Positions 1 to 9,321 are shown, numbered from the stretch's first letter. The stretch: DNA of 64,000 nt from Planctomycetaceae bacterium (GCA_009778035.1 WRKP01000001.1:60456-124455), one strand, 5' to 3'. Translations and numbers: made by a program. The notes: a model not told the origin generated them from the letters alone.

Positions 1-2794
1 TCAACACCGAAACGGCAAAGAATATCGCCGTTTGGTTCCCGACGCGTTTTTCCTGGAATGTCAGTCCCGTCCAGGCGAAGGAGAATCCATCCGGCAAGAA
101 TTCCCGGCTTAACTCTTCCATTCGCTCGATTCCATCGCTGGTACTTGCTCCAGGGCGAATCACCCCGGTCATCGCCGCACTGGGGAACATATTGTACCGT
201 GTCAGCACTTGCGGGCCGGATTCGTATTTTTCCGTCGTAAAGGCACCCAAGGGGACCATCTCGCCCTGATTGTTTTGAACCTTAATACGCAAAGCACTTT
301 CCACGCTGTCCCGGAATTCCCCCTTCGCTTGCACATTGACCCGGAATGTCCTTCCCAGCATATTAAAGTCGTTGACGTATGCAACACCCAAATAGGATTG
401 CAATGCCGCAAAGACCTCTGACAGGTTTATACCCATCCGCTGCGCTTTGTCGCGGTCAATGTCGAAGGATATCTGGGGCGAATTCGGGTTAAATGATGAA
501 ATCATCGCAACGATCGGATTAAAATCGACCGCCCTGCGCTGGATGTCATCCCGAACTCCCGCGAGCACCGTCGGACCGACACCGCGTTCGTCGAGGAGAA
601 CGTATGCAACGCCGTTCGTCATCCCAACCTGGATCGGCGGCGGAGTAAACAGCATGAAATAGGCTTCTGGGATTGTCGCATTGAGTTCCTTCTCCAATCT
701 CGCTTGAATGGCACCGACTTTCAATCCGGCATCCATTCGGTTTTTCGTAATGGACCAACCCTGGGCTCGCCGGTCATCCCAAACCTCCAGTGGAATGATC
801 ACCATCCCGAGGTTTGCGGCCTGCCCGCCGATAAATGAAAACCCGTTGATGTAAACCGCCGACTTAACGCCGCCGCTTTCAACATAGGTTCGATTCTTAT
901 CCCAATATTGTTCGTAAAGCCGTCTGATGATTCCCCGTTTGTAATAGTCTTCGCTTCGGACGAGGGTCTGTTCTCGAGTAATAATTCGTTCGACTCTCGA
1001 TAATACTTCGGTAGTCCGTTCCATCGAAGCACCTTCAGGCAGGCGCACCTCCATCATGATAACGCCCTGGTCTTCGTTCGGCAAAAACCCGGACGGCAGC
1101 CTTTGGACGGCAAATATCAATCCGAAAACCAATCCCACCCAAAGCAGCAAAACCAACGGGGCACACCAAATCATCATTTTGACCGTCCGTTGGTAAAAGT
1201 TGGTGAAACCGTCGAAGAAATAGTTAAAACCCCTAAACACGATGAAGCGTTTTTCTTTCGCCTTCGAAGGTCGAAGCAAAATCGCACACAGGGCCGGCGA
1301 AAGCGTCAGAGCGCAAATCCCGGAAATCGTAATGGACCCCGCGATTGTCAACGCAAATTGCTGATACAGCGCACCGACAATCCCCTGCATCATCGACGTC
1401 GGAAGGAACACGGCCAGCATGATGAGCACCGAAGCAACCACCGGGCCGGTAACTTGAGTCATCGACTTTTTGGCCGCCGTATGCGCATCGAGGTGTTCAT
1501 CGTCTATAAGCCGCTGCGTATTTTCCACGACCACGATCGCATCATCCACGACAATTCCAATCACGAGAATCAGCCCGAAGAGCGTCATCGTGTTGATCGA
1601 AAACCCGAAACACCATATCAGGAAAAATGTACCGATAATCGAAACCGGTATGGTTAAAATCGGGATAATCGCCGCCCGCCAATCCTGGAGGAACAAGAAA
1701 ATCACGAAAACCACGAAACAAACGCAAAGGACAATCGTCTCGTAGAATTCGTGTACCGTTGCCCGAACGTAATCGGTTGCATTAAAGGGAATCGCGTAAG
1801 TCAGCCCGCTCCGGCCAAGAGAGTCGTCGATTGATGCCATCAGTTGAACGACGGCATCGGCAACGACCAAAACATTCGCACCGGACTGCGGCATCACGGC
1901 GATACCGGTTGCCATTCGGCCATTGTAGCGAGATTCGGCGGTATAGTCTGCGGAACCGAGTTCAATCAGGGCAACATCTTTGAGCCGTAAGGTTCCGCCC
2001 TGCTCATCTACGCGAAGAATCATATTTTCAAATTGTTCGGCATCTTCGAGTCGGCCAAGCGTTACGACGGCAACGTTCGTTTGAATGCCGTCCGGCACGG
2101 GTTCCAGCCCGAGTCGGCCAGCGGCAACTTGCGTGTTCTGTGCGCGAATTGCCGCAAGAACTTCCCGCACGGAAATCCCCCGGGCGGCCATCACATCGAC
2201 ATCGAGCCAAACACGCATACTGAATTGACGCCGGTCAAACATCATGACATCGCCGACGCCGGCTACTCGGGAAAGCCGATCTTTGACAAAAAGAGACGCA
2301 TAATTCGCAAGGTATTGGCCAGTCCGCGTTTCGGCATGGGGATCTTCTTCGTCTATTTTCTCGAAAATGGTAACCAGGCAAACGAAGTTCGCACTTCGTT
2401 TATTGACGCTGATACCCATCCGACGGACTTCTTCGGGCAAAATAGGTTCGGCTTGCTTGACCCGGTTTTGGACAAGAACGGCGGCAATATCGGGATCCGT
2501 TCCGACTTCAAAGGAAATGTTTATGGAAAGCGTCCCATTACTGGTCGCTTGGGTTTCCATGTAGATCATATTATCGACGCCGTTGAGCACTTCTTCGATC
2601 GGGATGGCAACGGCATTGATGACATCTTGAGCACTAGCACCGGGATAGGATGCTTGAACGGAGACCATTGGCGGAACGATGTCGGGAAATTGTTCGACGG
2701 GTAACATGGAAAAGCCGACGATGCCGAGCAGTAAGATAATCAGGCTGACAACGCTCGCAAAAATCGGGCGGTCGATGAAAAAGTGTGAAAACAT
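1..2794 (-). CDS. RND multidrug efflux transporter, HAE1/AcrB family (C-terminus off window)
   Basis: Inner-membrane proton-driven efflux pump of the AcrB/MexB type, which exports hydrophobic drugs with a membrane fusion protein and an outer-membrane channel. The start MFSHFFIDRPIFASVV is the family's hallmark N-terminus. The TM4 motif GIVVDDAIVVVEN, carrying the paired proton-relay aspartates, lies at about residues 410-422, the expected place. About 931 codons are present of roughly 1050, so the last ~120 residues lie beyond the left edge. No fusion-protein gene sits upstream: the next gene on this strand is ybeY, 164 bases away. The partner is therefore downstream outside the window or elsewhere. 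The family is clear; the substrate cannot be told. Confidence 0.95.
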   Translation of the reverse strand, partial: MFSHFFIDRPIFASVVSLIILLLGIVGFSMLPVEQFPDIVPPMVSVQASYPGASAQDVINAVAIPIEEVLNGVDNMIYMETQATSNGTLSINISFEVGTDPDIAAVLVQNRVKQAEPILPEEVRRMGISVNKRSANFVCLVTIFEKIDEEDPHAETRTGQYLANYASLFVKDRLSRVAGVGDVMMFDRRQFSMRVWLDVDVMAARGISVREVLAAIRAQNTQVAAGRLGLEPVPDGIQTNVAVVTLGRLEDAEQFENMILRVDEQGGTLRLKDVALIELGSADYTAESRYNGRMATGIAVMPQSGANVLVVADAVVQLMASIDDSLGRSGLTYAIPFNATDYVRATVHEFYETIVLCVCFVVFVIFLFLQDWRAAIIPILTIPVSIIGTFFLIWCFGFSINTMTLFGLILVIGIVVDDAIVVVENTQRLIDDEHLDAHTAAKKSMTQVTGPVVASVLIMLAVFLPTSMMQGIVGALYQQFALTIAGSITISGICALTLSPALCAILLRPSKAKEKRFIVFRGFNYFFDGFTNFYQRTVKMMIWCAPLVLLLWVGLVFGLIFAVQRLPSGFLPNEDQGVIMMEVRLPEGASMERTTEVLSRVERIITREQTLVRSEDYYKRGIIRRLYEQYWDKNRTYVESGGVKSAVYINGFSFIGGQAANLGMVIIPLEVWDDRRAQGWSITKNRMDAGLKVGAIQARLEKELNATIPEAYFMLFTPPPIQVGMTNGVAYVLLDERGVGPTVLAGVRDDIQRRAVDFNPIVAMISSFNPNSPQISFDIDRDKAQRMGINLSEVFAALQSYLGVAYVNDFNMLGRTFRVNVQAKGEFRDSVESALRIKVQNNQGEMVPLGAFTTEKYESGPQVLTRYNMFPSAAMTGVIRPGASTSDGIERMEELSREFLPDGFSFAWTGLTFQEKRVGNQTAIFFAVSVL

Positions 2795-2958
2795 TCGTTC
2801 CTTCGGCAGAATTTCGATAGACTTCTGGATTCTAACAGATTTTGGGAAATGAGTCAATCGGCAAAGTGGGCGGGGCGTGCACGCTCCGCGATCCAAAGAG
2901 GCAACTCATTCCAAACGGTTACAAAATTTCTAAACCTGAGGGCACATTCCGGCTTGCC

Positions 2959-3447
2959 TCACTCCGACTCCCAATCATCCCAATTCCAGCAGGGAACCTG
3001 AATGCCAAGCATTGCCAAATAGATTCGTTCTTTTTCCTGCATAACGGCCCTTTGTTCCGAGTCCGTATCGTCAAAACCAACGAGATGAAGCATGCCATGC
3101 ACGACGTAGAGCAATAATTCTTCACCGGCGGTCCAACCAAACTCGTCGGCACGCTCCTTGGCAATTTCAGTACATGCCAGCACCTCGCCTTCAAGATACC
3201 CTTCCGCACGCCGGTCTTCGGTGCGAAAACTAATCGAATCCGTCGGATAATCGTGTTGCAAAAAATCCCTGTTGTACTGCAACATCGTGTCGCCGTCGAC
3301 GAAAACAACGTTGATTTTACCGCTTTTGATATTGTTGTCTTCAAGGATGCGTTCGCAGACGGTTCGGACTTTATCCACATCAACGTCAAGTTCGTCCTGT
3401 TCGTCGAGTATTTCTACCAGAAGCGGCCCATCCACATCGTGCTGCAT
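2959..3447 (-). CDS. ybeY: Endoribonuclease YbeY (rRNA maturation)
   Basis: Single-strand-specific metallo-RNase for 16S rRNA 3'-end maturation and 70S quality control. The protein has 162 residues, the normal size. The zinc motif HGMLHLVGFDD is at residues 117-127: H117 and H121 match the canonical H-x3-H-x5-H ligands, but the third position (127) is Asp. A -10 box ends 6 bases before the ATG, so the mRNA is probably leaderless. In many bacteria ybeY neighbours the PgpH-type phosphohydrolase gene; here that homolog is 17 kb away. Start chosen from the promoter position and family length. Confidence 0.95.
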   Translation of the reverse strand: MQHDVDGPLLVEILDEQDELDVDVDKVRTVCERILEDNNIKSGKINVVFVDGDTMLQYNRDFLQHDYPTDSISFRTEDRRAEGYLEGEVLACTEIAKERADEFGWTAGEELLLYVVHGMLHLVGFDDTDSEQRAVMQEKERIYLAMLGIQVPCWNWDDWESE

Positions 3448-3453
3448 ATTTTA

Positions 3454-3482
3454 AGTATAACGTTTTGTCCGTATTAAGTCCA
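3454..3482 (-). promoter_or_regulatory. Promoter of ybeY
   Basis: On the minus strand, TGGACT (3477-3482) and TATACT (3454-3459) are separated by 17 bases. The predicted +1 falls on the A of the ybeY ATG at 3447, implying a leaderless transcript. Assigned by eye. Confidence 0.6.
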
Positions 3483-3755
3483 GGATAGGCATCGCAGAGA
3501 CATTGTCGGCGGCTTGTGCCGGAACGGCGAAAAAAGCGTCCAAAATAAAGATGGCTTCTCGCTCAATAGCCTACCGGCATCATATTGTCAAAAGTATTGT
3601 CAAACAGTGGATTAGTCTGTACAATGGTCCCATTCCTTCCCTGTCGTTTGAATTGCCCCCAGACCTTAAAATTTACGGCCAGGGAGAGTATTGCATCCAG
3701 CCAAATAGATGTGCGGTGGTAAAACGATTAGAGGTCCCTTGACGCTTGTATCCCA
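3483..3755. other. Intergenic stretch with no recognised gene
   Basis: Between the divergent ybeY and GlmU-like genes. Besides the ybeY promoter I see no coding signal, RNA motif or repeat; short ORFs here look like noise. Confidence 0.4.
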
Positions 3756-5012
3756 ATGCACATCATACTTTTCGAGGACTTTCACACCCAGCAACTTTTT
3801 CCGGCAACGATTGCCCGACCGGCATTTTCCCTCAACGTCGGAACCTATCGACTCATTGATCTCGCCCTTCGCTTCGCCGAACAAGTCGAAGTCATCGCCC
3901 GACCCTATCTGCAAACGCTGATTGACCTCGATTTCCCCTATCTTTGGACGCCCAGCAAGACCAAACGCTCCAAACCGATTCTGGTACTCAATGCACGGAC
4001 CGTTCCCCACATCGAACTGTTCCAAAAACTCCAAGATGCCGCCAAACAAGGAAAATCCGGTATCGTCAGGACTCCTTGCGGCATCGCCTGCGCGCTCCTT
4101 GCCGAGAATGATTGTGCCGGCAACCCCTTCCCGCATAGCGACATCGGCTCGCTCCAGTTGGTCAAACTCATCGAAGACGCCAACCTTCCGCCGCTCGATT
4201 TTCATGTTCCCGTGATGACGCACGTACACGATATTATCCGGCACCAATCGCGAATCATGAACGACAACCTGAATGATCGCCTCCGAATCGGCCAGTACAC
4301 GGAAATCGCCGACGGCGTGTTCGCGGCCGACGAAAATCAACGGCTCGGACAATACTGTGTTGCCGACAGCACCGCCGGGCCCATCGTGCTGGAAGGGAAT
4401 GTCAACATTGCTCCGTTTTGTTATTTCCGGGGGCCTGTGCATGTCGGACGGAATACCAAAATTATCGAGCATTCCGCATTGAAGGATTTTGTATCGGTCG
4501 GCAACACGGCAAAAATCGGCGGCGAAGTGGAAATTTCGGTGATTGAGGCCTATTCCAACAAGCAGCATCATGGTTTTTTGGGACATAGTTATCTCGGCAG
4601 TTGGGTCAATCTCGGTGCTGGAACGAGCAATAGCGATCTGAAAAATACTTACGGCGAAGTCGTGATGGATTATGCGGGCACCAAGGTCAAGACGGGGATG
4701 CAATTTGTGGGTTGTTTTGTGGGCGATTATTCGAAGACGGCGATCAACACGAGCATTTTTACGGGCAAGACGATAGGGGCCTGCAGTATGCTTTACGGCT
4801 TTATTACGACGAATGTCCCGAGTTTTGTGAATTATGCTCGAACGTTCGGACAAGTTACGGAAACTTCGATCGAGACGTTGGTTGCGATTCAAGCCCGAAT
4901 GTTTGCTCGCCGGAATGTGCAGCAGCGTCCTTGTGATGTGCAGTTGCTTCGTGATATTTATGAGATGACGAAGCATGAACGGCAACTGGCGAGCGAACCG
5001 CTGTCGCTATGA
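3756..5012 (+). CDS. GlmU-like sugar nucleotidyltransferase / left-handed beta-helix protein (Bacteroidetes/Planctomycetes type)
   Basis: The 418-residue protein has an N-terminal nucleotidyltransferase-like region (ILFEDFHTQQLFPATIARP, residues 4-22, resembling the NTP_transf_4 family) and a C-terminal hexapeptide-repeat left-handed beta helix from about residue 190 to 375. The stretch SNKQHHGFLGHSYLGSW followed by NLGAGTSNSDLKNTYG is typical of the group annotated as UDP-N-acetylglucosamine diphosphorylase / glucosamine-1-phosphate N-acetyltransferase in Bacteroidetes and Planctomycetes. By that assignment it would make UDP-GlcNAc for peptidoglycan and LPS; a different sugar-1-phosphate is possible. 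The ATG at 3756 precedes the conserved N-terminus directly; there is no strong Shine-Dalgarno. Confidence 0.85.
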   Translation: MHIILFEDFHTQQLFPATIARPAFSLNVGTYRLIDLALRFAEQVEVIARPYLQTLIDLDFPYLWTPSKTKRSKPILVLNARTVPHIELFQKLQDAAKQGKSGIVRTPCGIACALLAENDCAGNPFPHSDIGSLQLVKLIEDANLPPLDFHVPVMTHVHDIIRHQSRIMNDNLNDRLRIGQYTEIADGVFAADENQRLGQYCVADSTAGPIVLEGNVNIAPFCYFRGPVHVGRNTKIIEHSALKDFVSVGNTAKIGGEVEISVIEAYSNKQHHGFLGHSYLGSWVNLGAGTSNSDLKNTYGEVVMDYAGTKVKTGMQFVGCFVGDYSKTAINTSIFTGKTIGACSMLYGFITTNVPSFVNYARTFGQVTETSIETLVAIQARMFARRNVQQRPCDVQLLRDIYEMTKHERQLASEPLSL

Positions 5013-5031
5013 GAAAAAGTCCAAAATTTGC

Positions 5032-5454
5032 CTATTCAAACGCTTTACGTTGCTCTTCGATTTCTTCGAGCGAATGCCGTTTTCCTCGGTTGCAGCCGGG
5101 ACACGTCGATGCCGTTGCCGACCAAGTGTTCGGCGATACCAGATTTTGCGGCCAAAACGGCCAAGTGCGGCACTGAATCGGACGCTCCGAATACACCCGA
5201 CATTGACGCGTTTTGTCGCTCAACAATACGCAATCGCCATTGGGATACTCTTTTAACGAGCGTTGTTTGGGACGAACCGTCCAAACGAAAACTTGCTCGA
5301 CAACCAACGGCGTCAGGCCCATCTTGACGGCAATGCGTTCAATTTCGTCCTGCGACACCCAAACGTATCCCGACCCGCCGGTGCAGCAGCGTCCGCAGAC
5401 CTTGCACTCAAATTGCAGGCCGTCTTTGTACCAGGGTAAAGCAGATTCGCTCAT
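5032..5454 (-). CDS. YkgJ-family cysteine cluster protein
   Basis: A 140-residue cytoplasmic protein with the family's metal-binding cysteines: C17-x2-C20-x2-CC (FECKVCGRCC), then NGDCVLL, QCRVYSERPIQCRTWPFWP and TCPGCNRG. The family (UPF0153/PF03692) is thought to bind zinc or an Fe-S cluster; its function is unknown. It lies 9 bases downstream of exbD on the same strand, so the two are almost certainly co-transcribed. The stop codon faces the convergent GlmU-like gene 19 bases away. Confidence 0.9.
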   Translation of the reverse strand: MSESALPWYKDGLQFECKVCGRCCTGGSGYVWVSQDEIERIAVKMGLTPLVVEQVFVWTVRPKQRSLKEYPNGDCVLLSDKTRQCRVYSERPIQCRTWPFWPQNLVSPNTWSATASTCPGCNRGKRHSLEEIEEQRKAFE

Positions 5455-5463
5455 AGTATGACG

Positions 5464-5916
5464 TTATTCTAACCGTTTTCTAATAAATTTGATATGATCG
5501 CTGATTTTGCGGATTTGCCCTTCGTGCATTTCGCCGCTGACGGCCGTAATTGCTTGGATGACATATTCATAATGCAAATACTCGTCGGGAAACAGTTCGA
5601 CTTCCAAATCAGGATTTGCCAAAATGATTGCTGAAACCCGTTGCCGTAGTTGGCCGAAATGCTCGACGGGGTTGCCGTTGAGTTGAATGGCGGCAAGCGA
5701 ACCGTCTTCTTGGGCAATGAGGCGGATTTGTGCTGCTTCGGCATCAACATCGGCGGGCTGGGCTTGTCCGATTGGGGACATTTGGACATTGAAATCGCCT
5801 TCGGGCACGATGATTCTGAATGTCAGCACGAAAAACGTCAGCAGCAAGAAGACCACGTCGATCATCGGCATCATATTGATATTCGGTTTTTCGAGCGGTT
5901 GTCGCTTGCGGAGCAT
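5464..5916 (-). CDS. ExbD/TolR-family biopolymer transport protein
   Basis: A 150-residue inner-membrane protein with a short cytoplasmic N-terminus, one TM helix at about residues 18-36 and a periplasmic domain. The helix starts PMIDVVFLLLTFF; Asp20 matches the essential proton-channel aspartate of ExbD, TolR and MotB. Such proteins work with an ExbB/TolQ pentamer to pass proton-motive force to outer-membrane receptors or envelope machinery. No exbB or second exbD is next to it: the upstream gene is the diadenylate-cyclase-like gene, 97 bases away, and the downstream gene is YkgJ. Confidence 0.93.
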   Translation of the reverse strand: MLRKRQPLEKPNINMMPMIDVVFLLLTFFVLTFRIIVPEGDFNVQMSPIGQAQPADVDAEAAQIRLIAQEDGSLAAIQLNGNPVEHFGQLRQRVSAIILANPDLEVELFPDEYLHYEYVIQAITAVSGEMHEGQIRKISDHIKFIRKRLE

Positions 5917-6013
5917 GGGATGCTTTGGTTACATTTCTCGCGTGCCAGTGTAACATTCACATCGGGAATTATCAAGGGTTGCAGAGCGTTCAGCCTTCCG
6001 GGGCTCTCCGCCG

Positions 6014-6943
6014 CTACTCTCCGTCCAAATCCCGCCAAACAAGCGGTTGACGCTGGCGAGACTCAATGCGAAGAGCAACTTCGCCATTTTGGAAAATCCG
6101 CACCGTTCCCGTCGATTGACTGACCGTTATCGCAATGGCCGATGTCATTCGGCTAATCGCCGCTGCCGTCCAATGACGAGCACCCAAACCAAGAGAAAGC
6201 GACAACGTCGAAGTTGACGTTGATTCAAGATAACGCGCTGCTGCTGCAACAACTCCCTCCGACGAAACAATGATCGCCCCATCAAGTTGCGCAATTTCTT
6301 TGACTCCTTCCCGAACTTTGGCATCGAACAAATTGCGTTCCTTGGCACTATATCCTCGGACCGGATCAAACCCGGCGGGCTGACTCATCGACATAACTTT
6401 TCGCGTGTCGCCGACGACGAAAAGCGTCCCGACGGGATTGCCTTCGCGGCCTTCCCAACCGATGTCGACGGCAAGGTCAACAACGACTTTCAGCGTTTTG
6501 AGCGGTACTCGGCTCTCCAACTGCCGCAGATCGCGGCCGGAAAGGCGATCCAAATGCTCACCGAGATTGACAACGCTAAACGAATCGAGGCAGGCGGGAT
6601 CAATTGCACTGTAAAAGGCGAGCACCCGGCAACCGTGTGGAATGAGGTCATCCGCAACGGCTTCCAGGATGGCGTGCGAAATTCGGTCGTAGACGATGGA
6701 ATTGCCTTCGAGCAGGATGCGGATCGTTTGAAAGTGCTCTTGGGCGGCGGCGGTCAGGACATCGACATTGGTTGATGCGACGATAATTTTTTCATCTTCG
6801 ATGATTCGGCGGAATCTTGCCCAATCGACGGGAGATTCGGGGAAGACGAAAATTGCGGCTGCTTCGATTTCAACACGGAGTGAGCGTAATGTACCAATAA
6901 GTCGTCGGAACTGTTCGGTAAATCGTAGCGGCTCAGTCATCAT
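6014..6943 (-). CDS. Diadenylate cyclase (DAC/DisA_N domain) family protein
   Basis: The C-terminal half (about residues 165-300) matches the DAC fold that makes c-di-AMP from two ATP: EGNPVGTLFVVGD (167-179), DGAIIVSSEG with the catalytic DGA at 221-223, and LGLGARHWTAAAIS with RHW at 256-258, then SAIAITVSQSTGTVRIF. The classical second motif is RHR; here its last residue is Trp. The N-terminal ~150 residues contain no TM helix or DisA helix-hairpin-helix, so it is not a standard CdaA or DisA. A soluble N-terminal domain followed by DAC recalls the archaeal DacZ layout (inference). A PgpH-like HD protein, the usual c-di-AMP phosphodiesterase type, is encoded at 20253-22523. Two in-frame ATGs open the gene at 6943 and 6940. 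Confidence 0.8.
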   Translation of the reverse strand: MMTEPLRFTEQFRRLIGTLRSLRVEIEAAAIFVFPESPVDWARFRRIIEDEKIIVASTNVDVLTAAAQEHFQTIRILLEGNSIVYDRISHAILEAVADDLIPHGCRVLAFYSAIDPACLDSFSVVNLGEHLDRLSGRDLRQLESRVPLKTLKVVVDLAVDIGWEGREGNPVGTLFVVGDTRKVMSMSQPAGFDPVRGYSAKERNLFDAKVREGVKEIAQLDGAIIVSSEGVVAAAARYLESTSTSTLSLSLGLGARHWTAAAISRMTSAIAITVSQSTGTVRIFQNGEVALRIESRQRQPLVWRDLDGE

Positions 6944-7085
6944 GTCGGAAGGAATGGAGTTCTCTAGGATACCGGCATGTCCTTAAAAGTCAAGCCCCGG
7001 AGAGTGCGCACACGGGAATTGCCGTTGCCCGTCCGTCGACGGATGGGGGTCAGGCAACACGAACCCGGGGAGAATCCCATTGCCG

Positions 7086-7946
7086 TTAGCGGATAAATCC
7101 TTCCTGGTCGTCGGGCGAAAAAGTCCCGATGAGCGGTTCCGCACCGCGTTGGATGCCTGCACGGAATTGAAAATTGTCCTCGGCGGCCTTGGCCAGTGTT
7201 AAATTCAACAAATCCAGGTCAATTCCCGCCGGACATGCCGTTGCACATGCCGAACAACCGATGCACCGCCCCGCCAAATGGAATGCACGAAGAATGTTCC
7301 AGGCAAAATTCCCTTTGAGCGTTGCCGATGTGTCGATCCGCGTCGGCTGATTTTTGTCCGCAACGCAAACATTGCAATAACACAACGGACAGTTTTGTCG
7401 GCAGGCATAACACTTGATGCAGCGTGCAAGTTCCTTTTTCCAGTATTCAAACCGTTGCTCGGGCGGCATCGATTCGATTTGAGCGAGTTTGGCATAACGG
7501 TCGGCCTGCGGTTCGGCGGTAATTGCTTTTCCGATGACAATATCGCAATGCGGCGGATTTTGCACATCGCACGCAAGACATTTATTTTGTATTTTTCCTT
7601 GTATTTGCACTCCCGAACAGGCAACTCCGATGACAATAAGGGTTTCCCGGTCAATTTGATTTTCCGATTCGAGGATTGCGAGCGTTTTCGCATCGCATCC
7701 TTTGACGATGATGCAGGGCTTGCCTTGTTTTTTGATTTCTTTCCTGGCCAAATAGACGGTCAAATTATCCGTGCAGAGTTCGTTCCAGACGAGCCGATGC
7801 GTTTGTTTTGGGCTGGTGATAAAAATTGCACCAACATTACCGGTTTCGAGCAGTCCGTATCCGATGATGACATTGGCTTTTTGGTTTTCGAGCAATTCCG
7901 TTGCTTTTTGTTGTAATTCGGATTGTATATCGGATTGTGGAGGCAT
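7086..7946 (-). CDS. 4Fe-4S dicluster protein related to F420 hydrogenase/dehydrogenase beta subunits
   Basis: A 286-residue soluble protein. Residues 20-150 form an FrhB-like region with cysteines C78, C84, C110, C123, C126 and C134. The C-terminal half has two ferredoxin-type clusters: C176-x2-C179-x2-C182-x3-C186 and C228-x2-C231-x2-C234-x3-CP. Between them are extra cysteines (CPLCYCNVC, 186-194). It probably relays electrons between a flavin or heterodisulfide-reductase-like module and a soluble carrier; no catalytic partner is adjacent, so the pathway is unknown. It is flanked by intergenic DNA on both sides and appears monocistronic. Confidence 0.8.
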   Translation of the reverse strand: MPPQSDIQSELQQKATELLENQKANVIIGYGLLETGNVGAIFITSPKQTHRLVWNELCTDNLTVYLARKEIKKQGKPCIIVKGCDAKTLAILESENQIDRETLIVIGVACSGVQIQGKIQNKCLACDVQNPPHCDIVIGKAITAEPQADRYAKLAQIESMPPEQRFEYWKKELARCIKCYACRQNCPLCYCNVCVADKNQPTRIDTSATLKGNFAWNILRAFHLAGRCIGCSACATACPAGIDLDLLNLTLAKAAEDNFQFRAGIQRGAEPLIGTFSPDDQEGFIR

Positions 7947-8278
7947 TACGGAAGTTGGCGATGGGGGAAGTTGGCGTATATCCTAGTTTATGAGGGCAAT
8001 TTGGTCAAGCGGCTGTGGGATTGGACTGGGGCGACTGGATGCTATCAAATTGATCGGAAATCATTTCCATTATTCCGGTTAGCCGGAAGGGCGATTTCCA
8101 AACAAGCCTACATACACGTTAATATACGTTTAATCCAATTTGCCCTACTCGCTGCGCATTCGCCCGCATGACGCAAATAATCCTAATATCCCTAATTTTT
8201 TCTCCCAATTATTTGACTTTTGCGTTTTATGAACCATATTTCTTTAAGTAGTTTGTAATTCTTTTTGCCGTTGAATTC
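7947..8278. other. Intergenic stretch with no recognised gene
   Basis: Divergent region between the 4Fe-4S protein and the hydrolase. It is AT-rich near 8180-8260. I see no conserved motif, RNA gene or repeat. Confidence 0.4.
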
Positions 8279-9181
8279 ATGACAAAGTTAGAAGTACGAA
8301 TGGTGTTTTTTACCCCGTTGGTGTTTGTTCTATTGCAAACATCCGCGTTGACAAATGACACACAACAAGATATATGGCGAGTCGATATTCACGGTGTTGC
8401 CCGATTGCTGGCCAGCGAAGAAAATTTTTCCCGATTGCGGTTTTATCAATGGGATAATAACCGTTGGCGGCCTTCCGATGCAGAGGCGTTTTTAGACTCG
8501 CAATGTTCAGCAACGCCGCTCATTGTGCTTGCATTAGGGTATTCGCTGACATCGCGAGACATCTCTCAAGTCGGGCACAACGTTGTTCGGACATTTGACC
8601 CGGATAAAGCATGCCAAATCGTTTTTTGGGATTGGTTTTCCGATCGGGGAACCTATCGAATCCGTCGGGATATTCGCAGCAAAATCCCCATCGCGGATAA
8701 TGCGGCCAATTATTTGGCATTGATGCTCCAGGAATTGGAGCCGCAGAGCAAGGTTTGTCTTTTCGGATTCAGTTTCGGCAGCCGAATTGCGTGTCAGGCG
8801 GTCGAATCATTACGGCAAAGCGGACGCAGGCCGGACGGGTTGCGGATTCATCTCGTGTTGTCGGGTGCGGCAGCGGATGAGCATTGGTTTGCCCGGGGAC
8901 AACGTTACGGGAATATACAGGAAGAAGCCGAGAGAATTTTGGTAACGCATAATCCGGAAGATTGGGTATTACGGCTTTATCCGATGATGTATCCGGTGGG
9001 ACAGCGTCCGACGGCATTGGGGTTATATGGAGTGCCGTTGCATAATATTGAACCGGAATTTCGGGTTCGATTTGAGAACGTCGATGTCAATAGATATATG
9101 GGCCATGCGCATCAGACGCTCAAGCATGTACGGTGTCCGGCCTTCCGCAACCGAGTTGCGGAATACTTTTTCTTTGAGTAG
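8279..9181 (+). CDS. Secreted alpha/beta hydrolase-like protein
   Basis: A 300-residue protein starting with a probable signal peptide (hydrophobic MVFFTPLVFVLLQTSAL, residues 8-24; an alternative start is the Met at 8). The nucleophile elbow is GFSFGS with Ser165 in G-x-S-x-G. The preceding VCLF strand and the TPLIVLALGY strand (79-88) fit an alpha/beta hydrolase core. Late His residues such as H274 or H277 (MGHAHQTL) are candidates for the catalytic His. The substrate is unknown; planctomycete genomes encode many such envelope hydrolases. It is followed at once by a REP-like repeat. Confidence 0.7.
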   Translation: MTKLEVRMVFFTPLVFVLLQTSALTNDTQQDIWRVDIHGVARLLASEENFSRLRFYQWDNNRWRPSDAEAFLDSQCSATPLIVLALGYSLTSRDISQVGHNVVRTFDPDKACQIVFWDWFSDRGTYRIRRDIRSKIPIADNAANYLALMLQELEPQSKVCLFGFSFGSRIACQAVESLRQSGRRPDGLRIHLVLSGAAADEHWFARGQRYGNIQEEAERILVTHNPEDWVLRLYPMMYPVGQRPTALGLYGVPLHNIEPEFRVRFENVDVNRYMGHAHQTLKHVRCPAFRNRVAEYFFFE

Positions 9182-9216
9182 TGTTGTCGAAACTGGCAGG
9201 AGCGAGTGATGCGCAA

Positions 9217-9283
9217 AACCCGGGGGCGTCAGCCCCCGGGTGAATCCACGTCGAACCAACCCGGGGGCTGACGCCCCCGGCTC
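9217..9283. repeat. Paired REP-like palindromes (BIME-like unit)
   Basis: Two GC-rich palindromes, GGGGGCGTCAGCCCCC (9222-9237) and GGGGGCTGACGCCCCC (9263-9278), flank a short spacer containing TGAATCCACGTCGAA. The same unit occurs in reverse orientation at 35497-35565, spacer included. The tail GGCTCTTGTGCGC recurs at most copies of this family. Confidence 0.85.
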
Positions 9284-9321
9284 TTGTGCGCGAGCCTCCC
9301 TCCTCGCCATCGACTCTCGAC

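Noticed and set aside
3666..4985. A 439-codon ORF antisense to the GlmU-like gene
   Set aside because: Its sequence has no domain and is the shadow of a gene with clear motifs on the other strand.
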